Part shown: one piece after another, positions 27,352 to 40,254 of the stretch
Layout: every line of letters starts with the position of its first letter
Position numbering within the stretch: the first letter of the stretch is position 1
From: Mesodorylaimus sp. YZB2_4
Taxonomy: Eukaryota > Nematoda > Enoplea > Dorylaimida > Dorylaimidae
Direction: 5' to 3'
Assembly: GCA_030248295.1 (NCBI GenBank)
Contig: JASANH010000770.1
Location: forward strand, 1,116,001 to 1,180,000
DNA: 64,000 nt
The notes under the pieces: generated by a model
Told to the model about the DNA's origin: nothing
Seen by the model: the letters and a program-made list of their open reading frames with translations, nothing else
Databases searched by the model: none
Translations under genes and position numbers: made by a program

Positions 27352-28391
27352 GGGTGTGAAGCGTGATTTATACTCTATCCGTTTGGCTACCCGAAAGCGT
27401 AACGGGTACGAAAACTGCCGCGCAAACGGTCGGGCAGACAAACATTTTGCCTGAGCATCAAGCAAATGTACCCGACGAGTATAGTTAAATCGTTATTTTT
27501 TACGCTTACGTCGATTTCGTAAGCGTAACCGTTTTTCGGGCAAAAAGTATAAACCGTTTTCTTCGCGACGGTCACGTAAACGTACAACGGACACGAAACG
27601 GGCGCGTATCCGTAATTTTGGCTGCCCGTAATTTCAGAAATTACGTATACGAAAAACGTATGAAGAAGGTTGTGCCCAGCCAGAGAAGTTTGGAGATTTT
27701 CGATCGAGAGAACCATTCAGACAGCGAATAGTAAGCTTCTTTGCATCTTTAACGATAGGAATAAGAATTTTTTAAAGGAATCAAGTATGTGAAAAGTCTT
27801 TCATGTTATTACCATTGACTTTTTTGTTACCTTTTAAAAATTACCATGGAGGTAATAACCAATATGACTTGCAGAAATGTCATCGATGTCAAAGAAACGG
27901 AAAGTATTGGGCGATTGGGCAATCAACAGATACACTAAAGAGGCTAAAGCTAAAGATAACTAAATTCTCACTCAAACTCAAATTTTTGACATCTGCCAAG
28001 AAACTGAACCGGTTTCGGTGACAAAATACTCGCGTAACACCCGATTTCGACCTGGCCACTTCTGAATCTGAATTCTACAATGCAAGGTTTTTTGAGCAAC
28101 AAAAAGTTTTGATGACAAGAATCTAATCACTATTGAGTATTTGAGCTGAAAACTAAACTAAATTTCGAATTCGCATACCCGTTTGCGCACATTCAGGCTG
28201 ATTTAACGGGCAGGCATACTGTCGTTTTTTCGAATACGTCCACGTCGTCGTACACGTATCCGTCAAAATTTGAGTGTACGTAGGTGGAGCCGAAACGTGC
28301 ACCCCACAGGTGCGTGCCCCTATCCGTAAATTTCCCTACTCGTACCCGTTACGTTTACGGACACCCAGGAGTATAAATCACGCTTAAAGCC
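27352..28391. mobile_element. 1.04-kb foldback element with long TIRs
   Basis: The left end reads AAGCGTGATTTATACTC then, after a gap, TAACGGGTACGA; the right end is the inverse, with the same two blocks. The flanking GGGTGT and GGGCTT differ. The interior is rich in CGTA and TACCCG words. It lies just upstream of the OGT-like gene. No transposase. Confidence 0.75.
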
Positions 28392-28557
28392 CATGGCTGG
28401 CGATGAGCGGGCTAGTTGCTAGATCCTGCCAGTCAGAGGCTAACGATGAAATCGTATTTAGACAGACCGATTTTCGGTCATCCGATTCTCCACTCATTTT
28501 CTGTGACGAATCTGCCCCTCGCTCTTTGGACCATGGCTTGCGGTTTGAGGACTACAC

Positions 28558-28640
28558 CTGAGGCTGAGACATCAACCCGAGATTTTGACATCTCCCAGCT
28601 TGGGGAGAGTATCGATTACTCTCTCCCACTCGCCACGACC
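28558..28640 (+). repeat. 194-bp MITE family, partial copy
   Basis: Carries GAGACATCAACCCGAG, CTCCCAGC and GGGGAGAGTATCGATTAC from the centre of the family; both ends are missing. Confidence 0.7.
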
Positions 28641-28792
28641 TGCTGCCGACTGACAGACTCACGCTGGTACGCTGGGACTCCTTTCATGATCAGCGATAAG
28701 ACAACGTACAGCGGCAGTAGAAGCGACAGTCAACGACCCCTAGGTCTCCCCTGTACTGTACATCGCAACGCAACATCCAACATCTTAAAGTA

Positions 28793-30460
28793 TATCAGCA
28801 GGCACGGTAGTTGCCTGTTTAGCCTAGCCACACAGACGCGCAATGTTAAGCGGGCAACTTAAATCGTTCATAACTCGACAACAAATCAACAAAAATGCAC
28901 GAAAGTTTTGGGATGAGCTATGTTTGCCATGGCTAATAATCGTGCCTAATTTTTTTGGAAATGGCTCAGCCGTTCTCGAGATCCAAAATGCACGTTTTGC
29001 TGTTCCAGAGATGACGACGGAAGACGACGACAACGAAGTACTTAAACAAGCCCACAGCAATAACCACTGAAGTTACAGATAAAAAGTTTGGTTTTTCTGA
29101 AAGCTCTTATATCAGGGGTTATTCTTTTGAGGGTGTGATTTTAGGATTCGAGCTTTAGATTCGAAAATTAATTTTTTATGCCTCAAGAACTGGATTTTAG
29201 CACAGATACCATCAGAAGGTGGAATATTTTTGTTAGCCGTGCGGCGCAAAAGTGCTGGTTTAGCCGCAGTTAGATGGCCAAGAAGGCAAGATGCGTGTTC
29301 TGTGTGATGTTATGCGATAAGAGAAAAATTCGTCGCTGGAATCTTTTGTGTGTTGAGATTTTCGAAGGGTCGGCTCGGGTCGGATTGGATCAGGAGTGCT
29401 GTACCAGGGTCGGCCAATTTTTTGGATGTGAAACTGAACAGCTTGGGGCTGATCGTGAGCGGTTCTTTGTGGACCATAGAACCGCGTGAACTTCCTCCGG
29501 TTTGGTGGCTACTGAGGCTGCTAAGCTGTGATTGTGCATCAATATATTTGACCAGTGCACCCTTGCTGGACGCTCTAGAAGCGGAACCATTGTCGGGATA
29601 AGCGCGGCACCGGAATGCTTTAACAATATGATAAGTCTATAACTGTTAGGTCATATGCAAAAGACTACAAAGAGTATAACGTGGGAACCTTTTCTGAAAG
29701 AGACTTGCGTCAGCTAAGGAGGGACTAGACGGCAAATTTCTTGTATGTATTCTGAATTCTCAACCAAAATACAGGTGCGAAAAAGTCTTGGTATTTCTAA
29801 AAAAAATCTGTTACCAGACAACGACAAAGTTAGCCCAGCCACTGTACTTTGACTAAATGCAGGGCGAGACTGGGCTGGCTGGGCTCCATCGGCGGCGCTT
29901 GTAAATAAATTGTGATCAAACAGAATCCCCAGTGATAAAAAGTTAATAGGGCATCCCCTGCCTCAAGCTACTTCATTCAGGCAATTGCAATGGCAAACAG
30001 GCTGACAGTCTTAAGTTTTATTGCAGTAGGTTGGTCGCCCAAAACGATGCTATTAGCAAGCTGGCTCCACAGCAGCTAAATTTTCTGTTGTTTCTGTTAG
30101 CCTTGCCAGTGTCGCTGGCTAGGCTAAACATAAAACACTCATACCCTCCTATGACAGCTGCGACCTTACTGCAACAAGTCCTCACTGTTTCCCAGCTAGG
30201 TTCAAGGCAACAGAGGGTCGCATTGCATTCCTCCAAAATACGAATAAGGATGTTCACGCGAGCACTAGCCTTCGGTGTAAAACAGAAAGAATAAAGTCCG
30301 CCAGGAAATCGAACCCATGACCTTACGATTTTACAAAAGTGTAATGCATCCTAGCATGCGTCGCCGAGGGAGCCCAGCCAACCTAGTCTCGCCCTGCATT
30401 TAGTCAAAGTACAGTGGCTGGGCTAACTTTGTTGTTGTCTGATGACAGATTTTTTTACAA
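28793..30460 (+). repeat. tandem duplication, unit 1
   Basis: Direct repeat of 30461-32204. Three blocks match in the same order: the GGCACGG/GCCTGTTTAGCC block with the following 300 bp (about 90% by eye), the AACGTGGGAACC to GGAGGGACTAGAC block (about 29680), and a TIR element. An open frame at 28843-29070 has a counterpart in unit 2 (30512-30715), but the similarity extends outside the frame, so coding is unproven. Confidence 0.75.
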
Positions 30461-30463
30461 ATA
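29792..30463. mobile_element. non-autonomous TIR DNA element, copy 2
   Basis: About 95-bp terminal inverted repeats containing AGTTAGCCCAGCCACTGTAC and GGCTGGGCTCC, over 90% alike between the two ends by eye. Outer sequence TATTTCTAAAAAAAATCTGT. No coding interior. Confidence 0.85.
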
Positions 30464-32204
30464 TCAACAGGCACGGCAGCTGCCTGTTTAGCCCAGCCAC
30501 ACAGATGCGCAATGTTAAGCGGACAACTTGGCTCGTCCATAACTCGACAAGAAATCAACAAAAATGCACGAAAGTTTTGGGATGAGTTATGTTTGCCATG
30601 GCTAATAACCGTGCACAATTTTGTTGAAAATGGTTTAGCCGTTCTCGAGATCCAAAATGCACGTTTTGCTGTTCCAGAGATGACGACGACGACGAAGTCC
30701 CGTCCACAGCAATAACCACTGAAGCTACGGACAAAAGAGTTGGTTTTTCTGAAAGCTCTCATGGCGGGAATTATTCTTTTGAGGGTGTGAGGGTAAGATT
30801 GGCGCCAATTAATTTTTTGTGCTCGAAAAACTGGATTTTAACGCATACCACCAGGCGGAATATTTTTATTAGCCGTGCGACGCGCGCTGTATCTGTTAGC
30901 CGTAGTTACCCTTCGTTAAAATTACTGGCCGAGACGAGTGTTCTGTTCTGTTTAGTTTGGTTGAATTTTTTGCTTTAGTTTGGTGGATTAGTTGGCTTGC
31001 TTTTTAATGTTTTGATTTATAAGCCGAAAATTTTTGAAAAATCTACCTGCGATCTTTTGTAGCAAAGAATACTTGTTGCGGAAAATGAGGCCTTTTTTAC
31101 CACAAAATATTACTGGCAGTAATATTTTCTGGTGGTAACATCAATTAATTGGTAATATTAATTCGTAACATTAATATTCATTACGGCACCGCCACACACG
31201 GCAGTGTAGTGCTTACAATTGAAAACCCCTTGCCTAAAACAGCCACATAGTTTGCTGTTTAGCCCAGCCACTCTTGAACTTACAGTATGCGCAGTAGGCT
31301 GCAGTGACAGAGCATAACGTGGGAACCTTCTTTGTACGAAATTTGCGTCAGCTCAGGAGGGACTAGACCACAAATTTCTTCTATCTATTCTGAATTCCTA
31401 GCCCAAATGTACTGTAGGTGCGAAAAAGTACTCTTATTACTACAAAATCTGTTATCAGAGAACGAAAAGGTTAGCCCAGCCACCCTACTCTAACCAAATT
31501 CGAGGCAAACGAGGTTGGCTGGGCTCCCTCGGCAGCGTTTGTAGAAAAACTGTGATAAAACAGAATTGCTACTGTCACTGAAAAAGTGTAACAGGGCGTC
31601 CCCCACCTCAGCTACTGCATTCAGGCAATAAAGAGATGGAAACACGAGGGCCGATAATCGATCTAAAGCTGAAGGTTATACGCCTAAATCTATTAACATG
31701 CTGGCTCCACATAAGCTGAACTTCCTGCTCTAGTGTCATTGCGTAGGTGCTAGACATGCAGTACTCGTGCCCTGTCTCGACAGATGCAACCGTACTGCAG
31801 CAAGTCCTCACTGTTCCCCGAGTAAGTTCGAGGTAACAGGAGGGAATCGTATTCCAAAACTACAAACTTCCGTACTTACTTCAAAATTGGAGTAAGTATA
31901 TTCATGTGGGTACTAGCCTTTGGTGAAAAACAGAAAGAATGAAATCCCACAGGGAGTCGACCCCACGACTCCACGATGCACCGAGCACATCACAGAGACA
32001 CGCGTTGTGGGTGAGTGTGGGAGTACGATGTGAGCCTGAAGGCAACATAAACGTAGATACAGTATATCACGTCTAGATAAGTATGACCCACTCAAGCATG
32101 TGCTGCCGAGGGAGCCCAGCCAACCCCGTTTTCCTCGCATTTGGTTAGAGTAGGGTGGCTGGGCTAAACGTTTTGTTGTCTGATGAAAGATTTTTTAGAA
32201 ATAA
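30461..32204 (+). repeat. tandem duplication, unit 2
   Basis: See unit 1 at 28793. It begins CAACAGGCACGGCAG immediately at the right end of TIR element copy 2, so the duplication boundary and the element end coincide. Confidence 0.75.
31434..32204. mobile_element. non-autonomous TIR DNA element, copy 3
   Basis: Terminal inverted repeats with GGTTAGCCCAGCCACCCTAC and GTTGGCTGGGCTCCCTCGGC at the left, mirrored at about 32105-32204. Same family as copies 1 and 2, more diverged from copy 2 than copy 2's own two ends are from each other. Confidence 0.85.
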
Positions 32205-32639
32205 TCACAGTGTTACGCGGCCAGCAAGATCGGCTTGGCGCTTTTGTTTAGTTGCAGCTGAGCATCAAAGGTAAGTGAAAAAAGTGCCAAAGCTCCGCTA
32301 AAGAATTGCTCCACTGCAACTTCAACTCGGGTGAATTCTCCGCATGGGCTCGACGATTTAGGATACATGGTTTTTTTGAAATGACTATAGAAATGCAGAA
32401 AAGAGCTTCTGCAAGTGATGAAAGATGCTCATGCCTGCGATTGACACTTACTTGCCTTGTCACCTTTTTGTGTGGCAGTCATTAGCCTGGGGTCAAATAA
32501 GCATTCAAGCATCAGTTGCATTTGGGAGTAATCCCGTTGTAACATTCACACAGCTAAGATGATAAGACAAACTTTATGACGAACCTGAAGATCAAGCACT
32601 CCAAACACACCTTGCGATCAGCCCAGCATCAGAGTATCG

Positions 32640-32760
32640 TTTTAACGCCACCATTCACCTGTTATTCCCCCATCTGCGTCATGGTTTCCTGCAAAAAGTG
32701 TTTGCTTACAGTGATCAAAGTATTCTCAGCTTCTTCAGCACCCAAGCTCACATCACCTTT
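32640..32760 (+). repeat. diverged copy of the asp upstream block
   Basis: CATCTGCGTCATG, then GCAAAAAGTGTTTG and CTTCTTCAGCACC, align in order with 33700-33770, the block upstream of asp-b. The rest of 32205-33334 shows no recognisable gene. Confidence 0.55.
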
Positions 32761-33803
32761 CTTTGGTTTAACCTTCATGCATTCCACTTTAGGTTTTCAT
32801 ATCAACACTGCGGAAGCAATAAGGAAAAAAGTTTTGCCTTCTGGGGGTGGCACTTCAGTATCCTTGCATATTCTGTTTCTCTACCCCGAAAATTATTGCT
32901 ATATTGTTTCAAGGTCCACTTTTGACCGCCAGATCTTTCTTTTCGCATCGTATAAATGTGATAAAAGGTGCTCATTTTGTGTTGTGTTCTTTTGATGACT
33001 CTTTTGAGGAAAATTGGCGGAAAAACAGTTTTCTGCCAAGATGGGAGCATCCTATGTCCAGAGCTGGTATGTGCTGCTTTTCTTTACAATGACTGCACTA
33101 AACATCTAATTTACGGTGCTTATTACCTATATCTAGAATGACTCTGTGCAGTGTATCCTCCAACTTCTTAACGAATACTGTGGAGGACAATCGTTTCAGA
33201 AATTTCGCATGCCGTCGGCTGTGTCGTCACAGGTAAAAAAGTTCTATGGCCGTGGTTTGACCGGCATGCAGTTTCATGAGCTGTTTCAACAGAGCTCGCC
33301 GGAACGCAGAATATGTCTGTCGCTCAAAGTATGACTGGCTAACTGCGTGCGCAGAATGTCTTCAAACATCTCGCCATCAAATACCTATATGCGTTAAATC
33401 GAGCGACTCACTCGTCTTTGACAGGGTCAAATTATTAACATGGCATTTACATGGCTGGATGACAACAAATGGATGAAAACGCCAGCTTTTTTCTGCACCT
33501 AAAGATGACTGACCTGAACAATGCTGTGCTGCATAAACGTCGATGGGAACCGTCCCACGTCAAAGTAATCCTCTCCCATCACGCACTCCACGCAGAATAT
33601 ACAGCGTGAACCAACATTAAACTTTGCCCGAGTACGCGCTGTCACTGATTACGCTGAACTGTGCGTGGTCCTCGGACGATCTCTGGCCTGCTCACCACAT
33701 CTGCGTCATGACTTCCGGCAAAAAGTGTTTGTTTACAGAACCCCGAGTTTTCTAAGCAGCTTCAGCACCTAATCTGGCACTGCCTCCAGCACGCCTCGGC
33801 CAG

Positions 33804-34016
33804 AGATAAGAAATGACAATGACGGAACGAAAGTATGCATTATTCCATCCGATGTCCTCACGAGATTACGAAAAGATAAGACGACAAAAAATGCCAAATT
33901 CATCAACTATGCGAAGAAGATTAGGACTTTTCGATGCACTCGACGTCATTTTGGAATAAGCAGGCCGTTATCCGAAAGTGGCATTGCTCATCGGCAAACA
34001 GAGGGGAGTATAAAAG
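33804..34016 (+). promoter_or_regulatory. asp-b promoter: two AGATAAG sites and TATA box
   Basis: AGATAAG at 33804-33810 and 33874-33880; TATAAAAG at 34009-34016, about 100 bp before the ATG. Mirrors the asp-a promoter. Confidence 0.65.
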
Positions 34017-34112
34017 ACGAGCCTGCCAAAAGGCAGTCATTCGATTCACCAGTTGCATCTGCCCCCACGAGAAAAAGTGAACTGTAAATTTTGAGTCCCT
34101 CTAAATCTGAAA

Positions 34113-35938
<1,826 letters not shown>

Positions 35939-36037
35939 GATGTAATGTACATTACTGGAGAGGCGTCATAGGCAATGATTGATGTTCTCATGTGCTCACT
36001 TCGTGCATAACATGTTCCGACCAGGACGCAACGTGTC

Positions 36038-36043
36038 AATAAA
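36038..36043 (+). terminator. poly(A) signal of asp-b
   Basis: AATAAA 100 nt past the stop codon, matching asp-a. Confidence 0.75.
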
Positions 36044-36052
36044 TTGCATTTT

Positions 36053-36889
36053 TATTCGTCTTCAGCATAGTCAATCAATGCCTTGTTTAGAGTCCACTCA
36101 CGATGATATCAGAGAGAACAACGAAGTTAGAACGCAGGCTTTGGCTGTGGAAAATCCCCTCAAAGTCAGTAAACTCAAGATTAGGTTTAGTGGCTGGTCA
36201 GTATACTCGCTTCAAAAAAGGTTTATCGCATTGCAGATGAGGCAACGTTGCTCCTTTACAATACTGTATGTGTATGCGGTACTGTATACACAATGTGCGA
36301 TGCACCTGTCACATTCTCGGTTTGTACAGCCACGACCATCAAGTGCCGGGCTGAAACATTGGTTAACTGTTTATGGTTGAAACGAAGGCGGAGCAAACGC
36401 TGACATATGTGGTGTTGCTCTGGTTACTGAGTTTTTAGCTGAGCTAATGTTTATTAGCTAGCAGCTTACTGTTGGAACGGCGATGGTCACAGGTTGTATT
36501 GAGGATCCAAGTCGTGTGTCTCGCCTTCGTGACTTGTTGTCTGACAGCCGTTGGCTGGCCTCCTTTTAGTCTAATTGCCACGCTGTAATGAAATAGCTTG
36601 TGCATTCGTCATCAAAGGAATGGCGCCAGTGAGACGGTGCAAACAAGTGGACTAGTTCCCAGTCATATAATGGACTGCTATCCTGTACTCGAACGCGGCG
36701 TTCATCACGTAGATCCTGTTTTTTCTTGGGCCTAGATTTAGGATGCGGTCACTTGCGTCATTCTGATTGTAGAAAACTCGTTTTTTCTAATTTCTAGTCC
36801 ACGATAGGGAGATCGGTTGTTTACCCTATGATCTAGAAAATCTTGATTTTTCTAGCTTTTCACGCGGAACTTGGCTGGCCTGGTGCGCA
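36053..36889. other. intergenic, no gene recognised
   Basis: Between asp-b and lectin C. No coding or repeat signal recognised apart from two TACTGTA words near 36265-36285. Confidence 0.5.
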
Positions 36890-36897
36890 TATATAAA
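36890..36897 (+). promoter_or_regulatory. TATA box of lectin C
   Basis: TATATAAA about 120 bp before the ATG, a spacing similar to the protease genes. Confidence 0.55.
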
Positions 36898-37017
36898 TGC
36901 CGGAGCAGACCCCAGCTCTCATTTTTTGGGTTCAGGTCGTCTTGAACTGTTGCTTCCCTGATTTTGTTCTTAAGTGATTGTTTGGTCATATTTTTTGCGG
37001 TCGGGTCGTCACCCAAC

Positions 37018-40000
37018 ATGTGGATTCCGATATTCCTCGTTCTTCTGAGCGCTGCTAGCTCGAATGGGCAAGAGTGAGTCCAAGGCCTTAATTTCAAGCT
37101 CTCACCCCCTCTATTTTCAGTGATTCCAACTGCCCGTTGGCTTGTCCCGAGGGTTGGGATCGATGGGGATTCAGCGAGAACTGCTACAAACTGCCTCCGC
37201 AACCAGCCAAGTTGGACACGTTCTGGTACCATCAACAGAAGTGCAAGGAAATGGAACCAACGTCCTACGTCATCGTGGTCAATAGCCTGGCCGAACAAGC
37301 TGCTGGAACTGTCATCTCCTTGTAAGTGTTTTCGATTTCAACGTGTGTAATAACTATAGGTGTGTTTTTGGAGTTTATTGAGACTCTCCGCCCCCCCCCC
37401 CCCCTGACGGTGTCCAGGAACGTACGCTGGATTTTAGGTAGAGGGATGGCTCACCTGCTCACCGATATATGTGCGGCAAAACTTGTAAGGGTACAGTAAC
37501 ACACTTTCCGAGGTGGGGCTGGCTCGAGCCGCATAGTTCTGCGTACGCGCCTTGTATCTTCTCTACTGTACACTGTATGCAAATGTAATGGGCTATTATA
37601 TATAATACTATAATTAGGGAACAGGAAGAAGATGGGCCTTGTTTTGTAAGGTCTGTCTCAAACTAAATTATTAAAGCCAGGCTGAATGAGAAAGTTGATG
37701 GCCCTTACTCCAAGGCACGTGCTACTCCAGGGTCACACCTAACCGATCTCTCTCTGCAGCCAATACGCCCCTAACTGGTTCGCTTTGTTGACCAACGGGT
37801 TCATGTGGATCGGTGGTTACACGAACGAGGAAGGCCAATGGAAATTCACGGACGGAACCGATCAAACAGGCAGTCCTCTCATGATCGGTGCCAACATCAT
37901 TGGATCGAAGGCCAACAACACGTGCATCAGCGCCGACCCGAAGACTTTGGGTTTATGGCAGACGAGACCGTGCACAGACAAGACCGGGGCAGCCATCTGC
38001 GAAATGCCAAAGAGGCGTAAGTGCTTTTGAACTTTTTGAACTGTTGACGCGGTGGTCATTAGAGAGGATGCCGATCTCGCGAGTTTTGCCTTTGGGGTGT
38101 GGCGGGAAGCTGAGCCGACGGGGAAAAGCCTGAATATGAGAATGGGCACTGGTTTGACGCACTAGTTTTCTCTCTTTGTCGTCAGCTCACTCGTACGCTT
38201 TGACTGCAGCCAATGGTTCTAAATTCTTAAGGAGCCATTTCACTTGGCACACCTGTGGTGTGGGCAAATTTTCATTTTAGGACTAAGCCGAGTAGGCAAA
38301 ATCACCACAAAGCAAGGTTGTTTTCAAAATATTTTTGTAGGCGTTTGCGGTAAAACTGGTGGTATCCTGCCAATCAGTTCGATATCGCTCTCCCCGTGCA
38401 GCTTGTTCAACCTGTTCCCAAAATTGCCCTCAGTTCCTTTCATTGGTCAATTATTCGCCGACAGTGCCCTCGACAATGCATTGACGAGCATGAGCTCGAA
38501 GTTGAGCAGCTGGTTTGGCGACGCCACTGGCAATCCTTGCGATGAAAGTTCTGAATCCAAGGGATCTAGCGGATCTGGATTGCCAGGATCTAAAACTTTG
38601 GGATCTGCGCTCAGTGGATCAGCAGGTTCCTTGTTTGGATCAGGTGGATCAGGTGGATCATCTTCGAGCGGATCTGGGGGATCTGAATCTGGCGGTGAAG
38701 CATCAAAGCCGTAAGTAAACATTTTAGTACTGTACCTTATCTGGCTGCTGGGGTCGGTGAGATGACTGAAGTCTTATCATTATAGTGTATGGGGCTTGCA
38801 TCTGGGCATGGGTCAGGTTTTTCCAGTTTGCCCACGAGCTTACTCTTTTCAGTGCCCCCTGCCCAATGGCCTGCCCAGTCGGTTGGTTCAGTTATACGGC
38901 TGGCCCGGGTGATAAATGCTATCGTTTGCCGCCACCACGAGAGCCGGCTCACACGGATAGGTTCTGGAACTGGCAGTCCCGATGCCAAGGATTCGACTCG
39001 TCGTCGTACCTGTCCGTGGTCAACGACTTCGTTGAACTATCGGTCACTCTGGGCATCCTCAGGTAGAAACTTACGTTTTGCGTTCTCACGGCTTCGTTCA
39101 GAAGGCCCTTTTTAGGAGATTCCCCGAATGGTTGATCCCAGGCAGTAATGCGCATTTATGGCTCGGTGGTTACGCGATGACCGACCGGCGATTCTTGGAC
39201 GGTAGCGATGGTCAGATCTTGTGGGCGTTGGCCAACGTCCCTGGACCAGCCAAGAATGGAACTTGTCTGGCTGCTGACTTCTCAACGGCTGGCAATTGGC
39301 GTGCTATGGCATGCAGTACGATCAGTGGCATCGGCTTCTGCGAGATGGCCAAGAAACCCATTTGCGGACAAACTGGTGGCATTCTGGCATCTGATAGTAA
39401 GCCGGGTATTTGGTGTAAGCCTGCCCAAGCTAACCATGGCAATTTGTAGTTTCGCCTGCCGACCTGACGCCCAGTATGTTGAAGAGTATGTTTCCGAACA
39501 TGCCAGCCGGCATTCAACCGTTTTTGCCGCAAGTGTTGGGAATGGAGCCATCGGATGACGTCAAACCAGGTCAGGTCTAGCAGCACAGTCAGGGCGGAAA
39601 AGACTTGCGGGCGGGGAGTACTTGAGTCCTTGAAGGTCTTAAAGCAGATTTGGGGTGCGCTACCTTCGAAGATTGCGCAGGTCTGGTAGATTGTCGACTC
39701 GAACCCCATCTGGAGCTGAGCTTTGGGGATCTCGAATTTTGGTCTTCTGCCTTGTAACTACCTCGCATCGTACGTAATATGTACACAAACATTGACTTGG
39801 CATATGCCTACCCAAATCTGCCCTGGAACTCGAAATAGGTTTTGCTTAAAATGTTCAACGTCACGCTGCATACCTTCAAACAACCATGCCCCTTTCAGAA
39901 GCCGTTGTCAACGTCATGTGCGTCAAATCGAGTGGGGGAAAGCAGCCAGATTCGATCGTGCTCACTAACGCTGCCAAGAAATTAGGCGTTGCGGGCAAAT

Positions 40001-40254
40001 GGGTCAAAGCCTGCAAATCTGGCTCGATCGAAGCCTTCAAATTGCATGTTTCATCGCACCTGAGTGTATGGAGTCGCTGCGTGAACCTGGGCTACGAGGT
40101 GGCCATGCCTGCCGACCGGTGGTCGCCCTTCCAGTCTGGAAAGTGGTTAGCTGAATATTATCAGGAGCAGGCCCGCCGGGGTGGCGGATTCCTCTCATTC
40201 GAAACGTCAGCTGAGTACAAGAAAATGCCCGCTGTTCTAGCTGATAGATGTTGA
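37018..40254 (+). CDS. secreted double C-type-lectin-like protein, copy C
   Basis: Exons: 37018-37073, 37121-37321, 37760-38016, 38341-38710, 38853-39062, 39116-39396, 39450-39569 and 39899-40254; all phases agree, 616 aa. Signal peptide MWIPIFLVLLSAASSNG, CTLD1 (CPEGWDRWGF to GAAICEMPKR), linker with CGKTGG and PFIGQLF, CTLD2 (CPVGWFSY to GIGFCEMAKK), second linker (DLTPSMLKSMFP, QPFLPQVLG), C-terminal domain (GKWVKACKSGSIEAFKL, WSRCVNLGYEVAMP). It is closest to copy A; CTLD1 exons have identical lengths. Differences: exon 4 is 147 nt longer through a Gly/Ser-rich repeat, and exon 7 is 45 nt shorter, losing the FDPxxA...GQKYGG segment. Confidence 0.9.
38563..38700 (+). repeat. in-frame GGATC-type repeat in lectin C
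   Basis: The word GGATC recurs about ten times (GGATCTAGC, GGATCTGG, GGATCAGG, GGATCATC), encoding Gly-Ser-rich linker such as GSGGSGGSSSSGSGG. Absent from copy A, whose exon 4 is 147 nt shorter. Confidence 0.85.

Noticed and set aside
28843-29070. Similar open frames in both tandem units (second at 30512-30715)
   Set aside because: Similarity is not limited to the frame, the C-termini differ by frame, and no family is recognised.
32576-32995. 139-codon open frame
   Set aside because: It overlaps a diverged copy of asp upstream DNA; no signal of coding beyond length.
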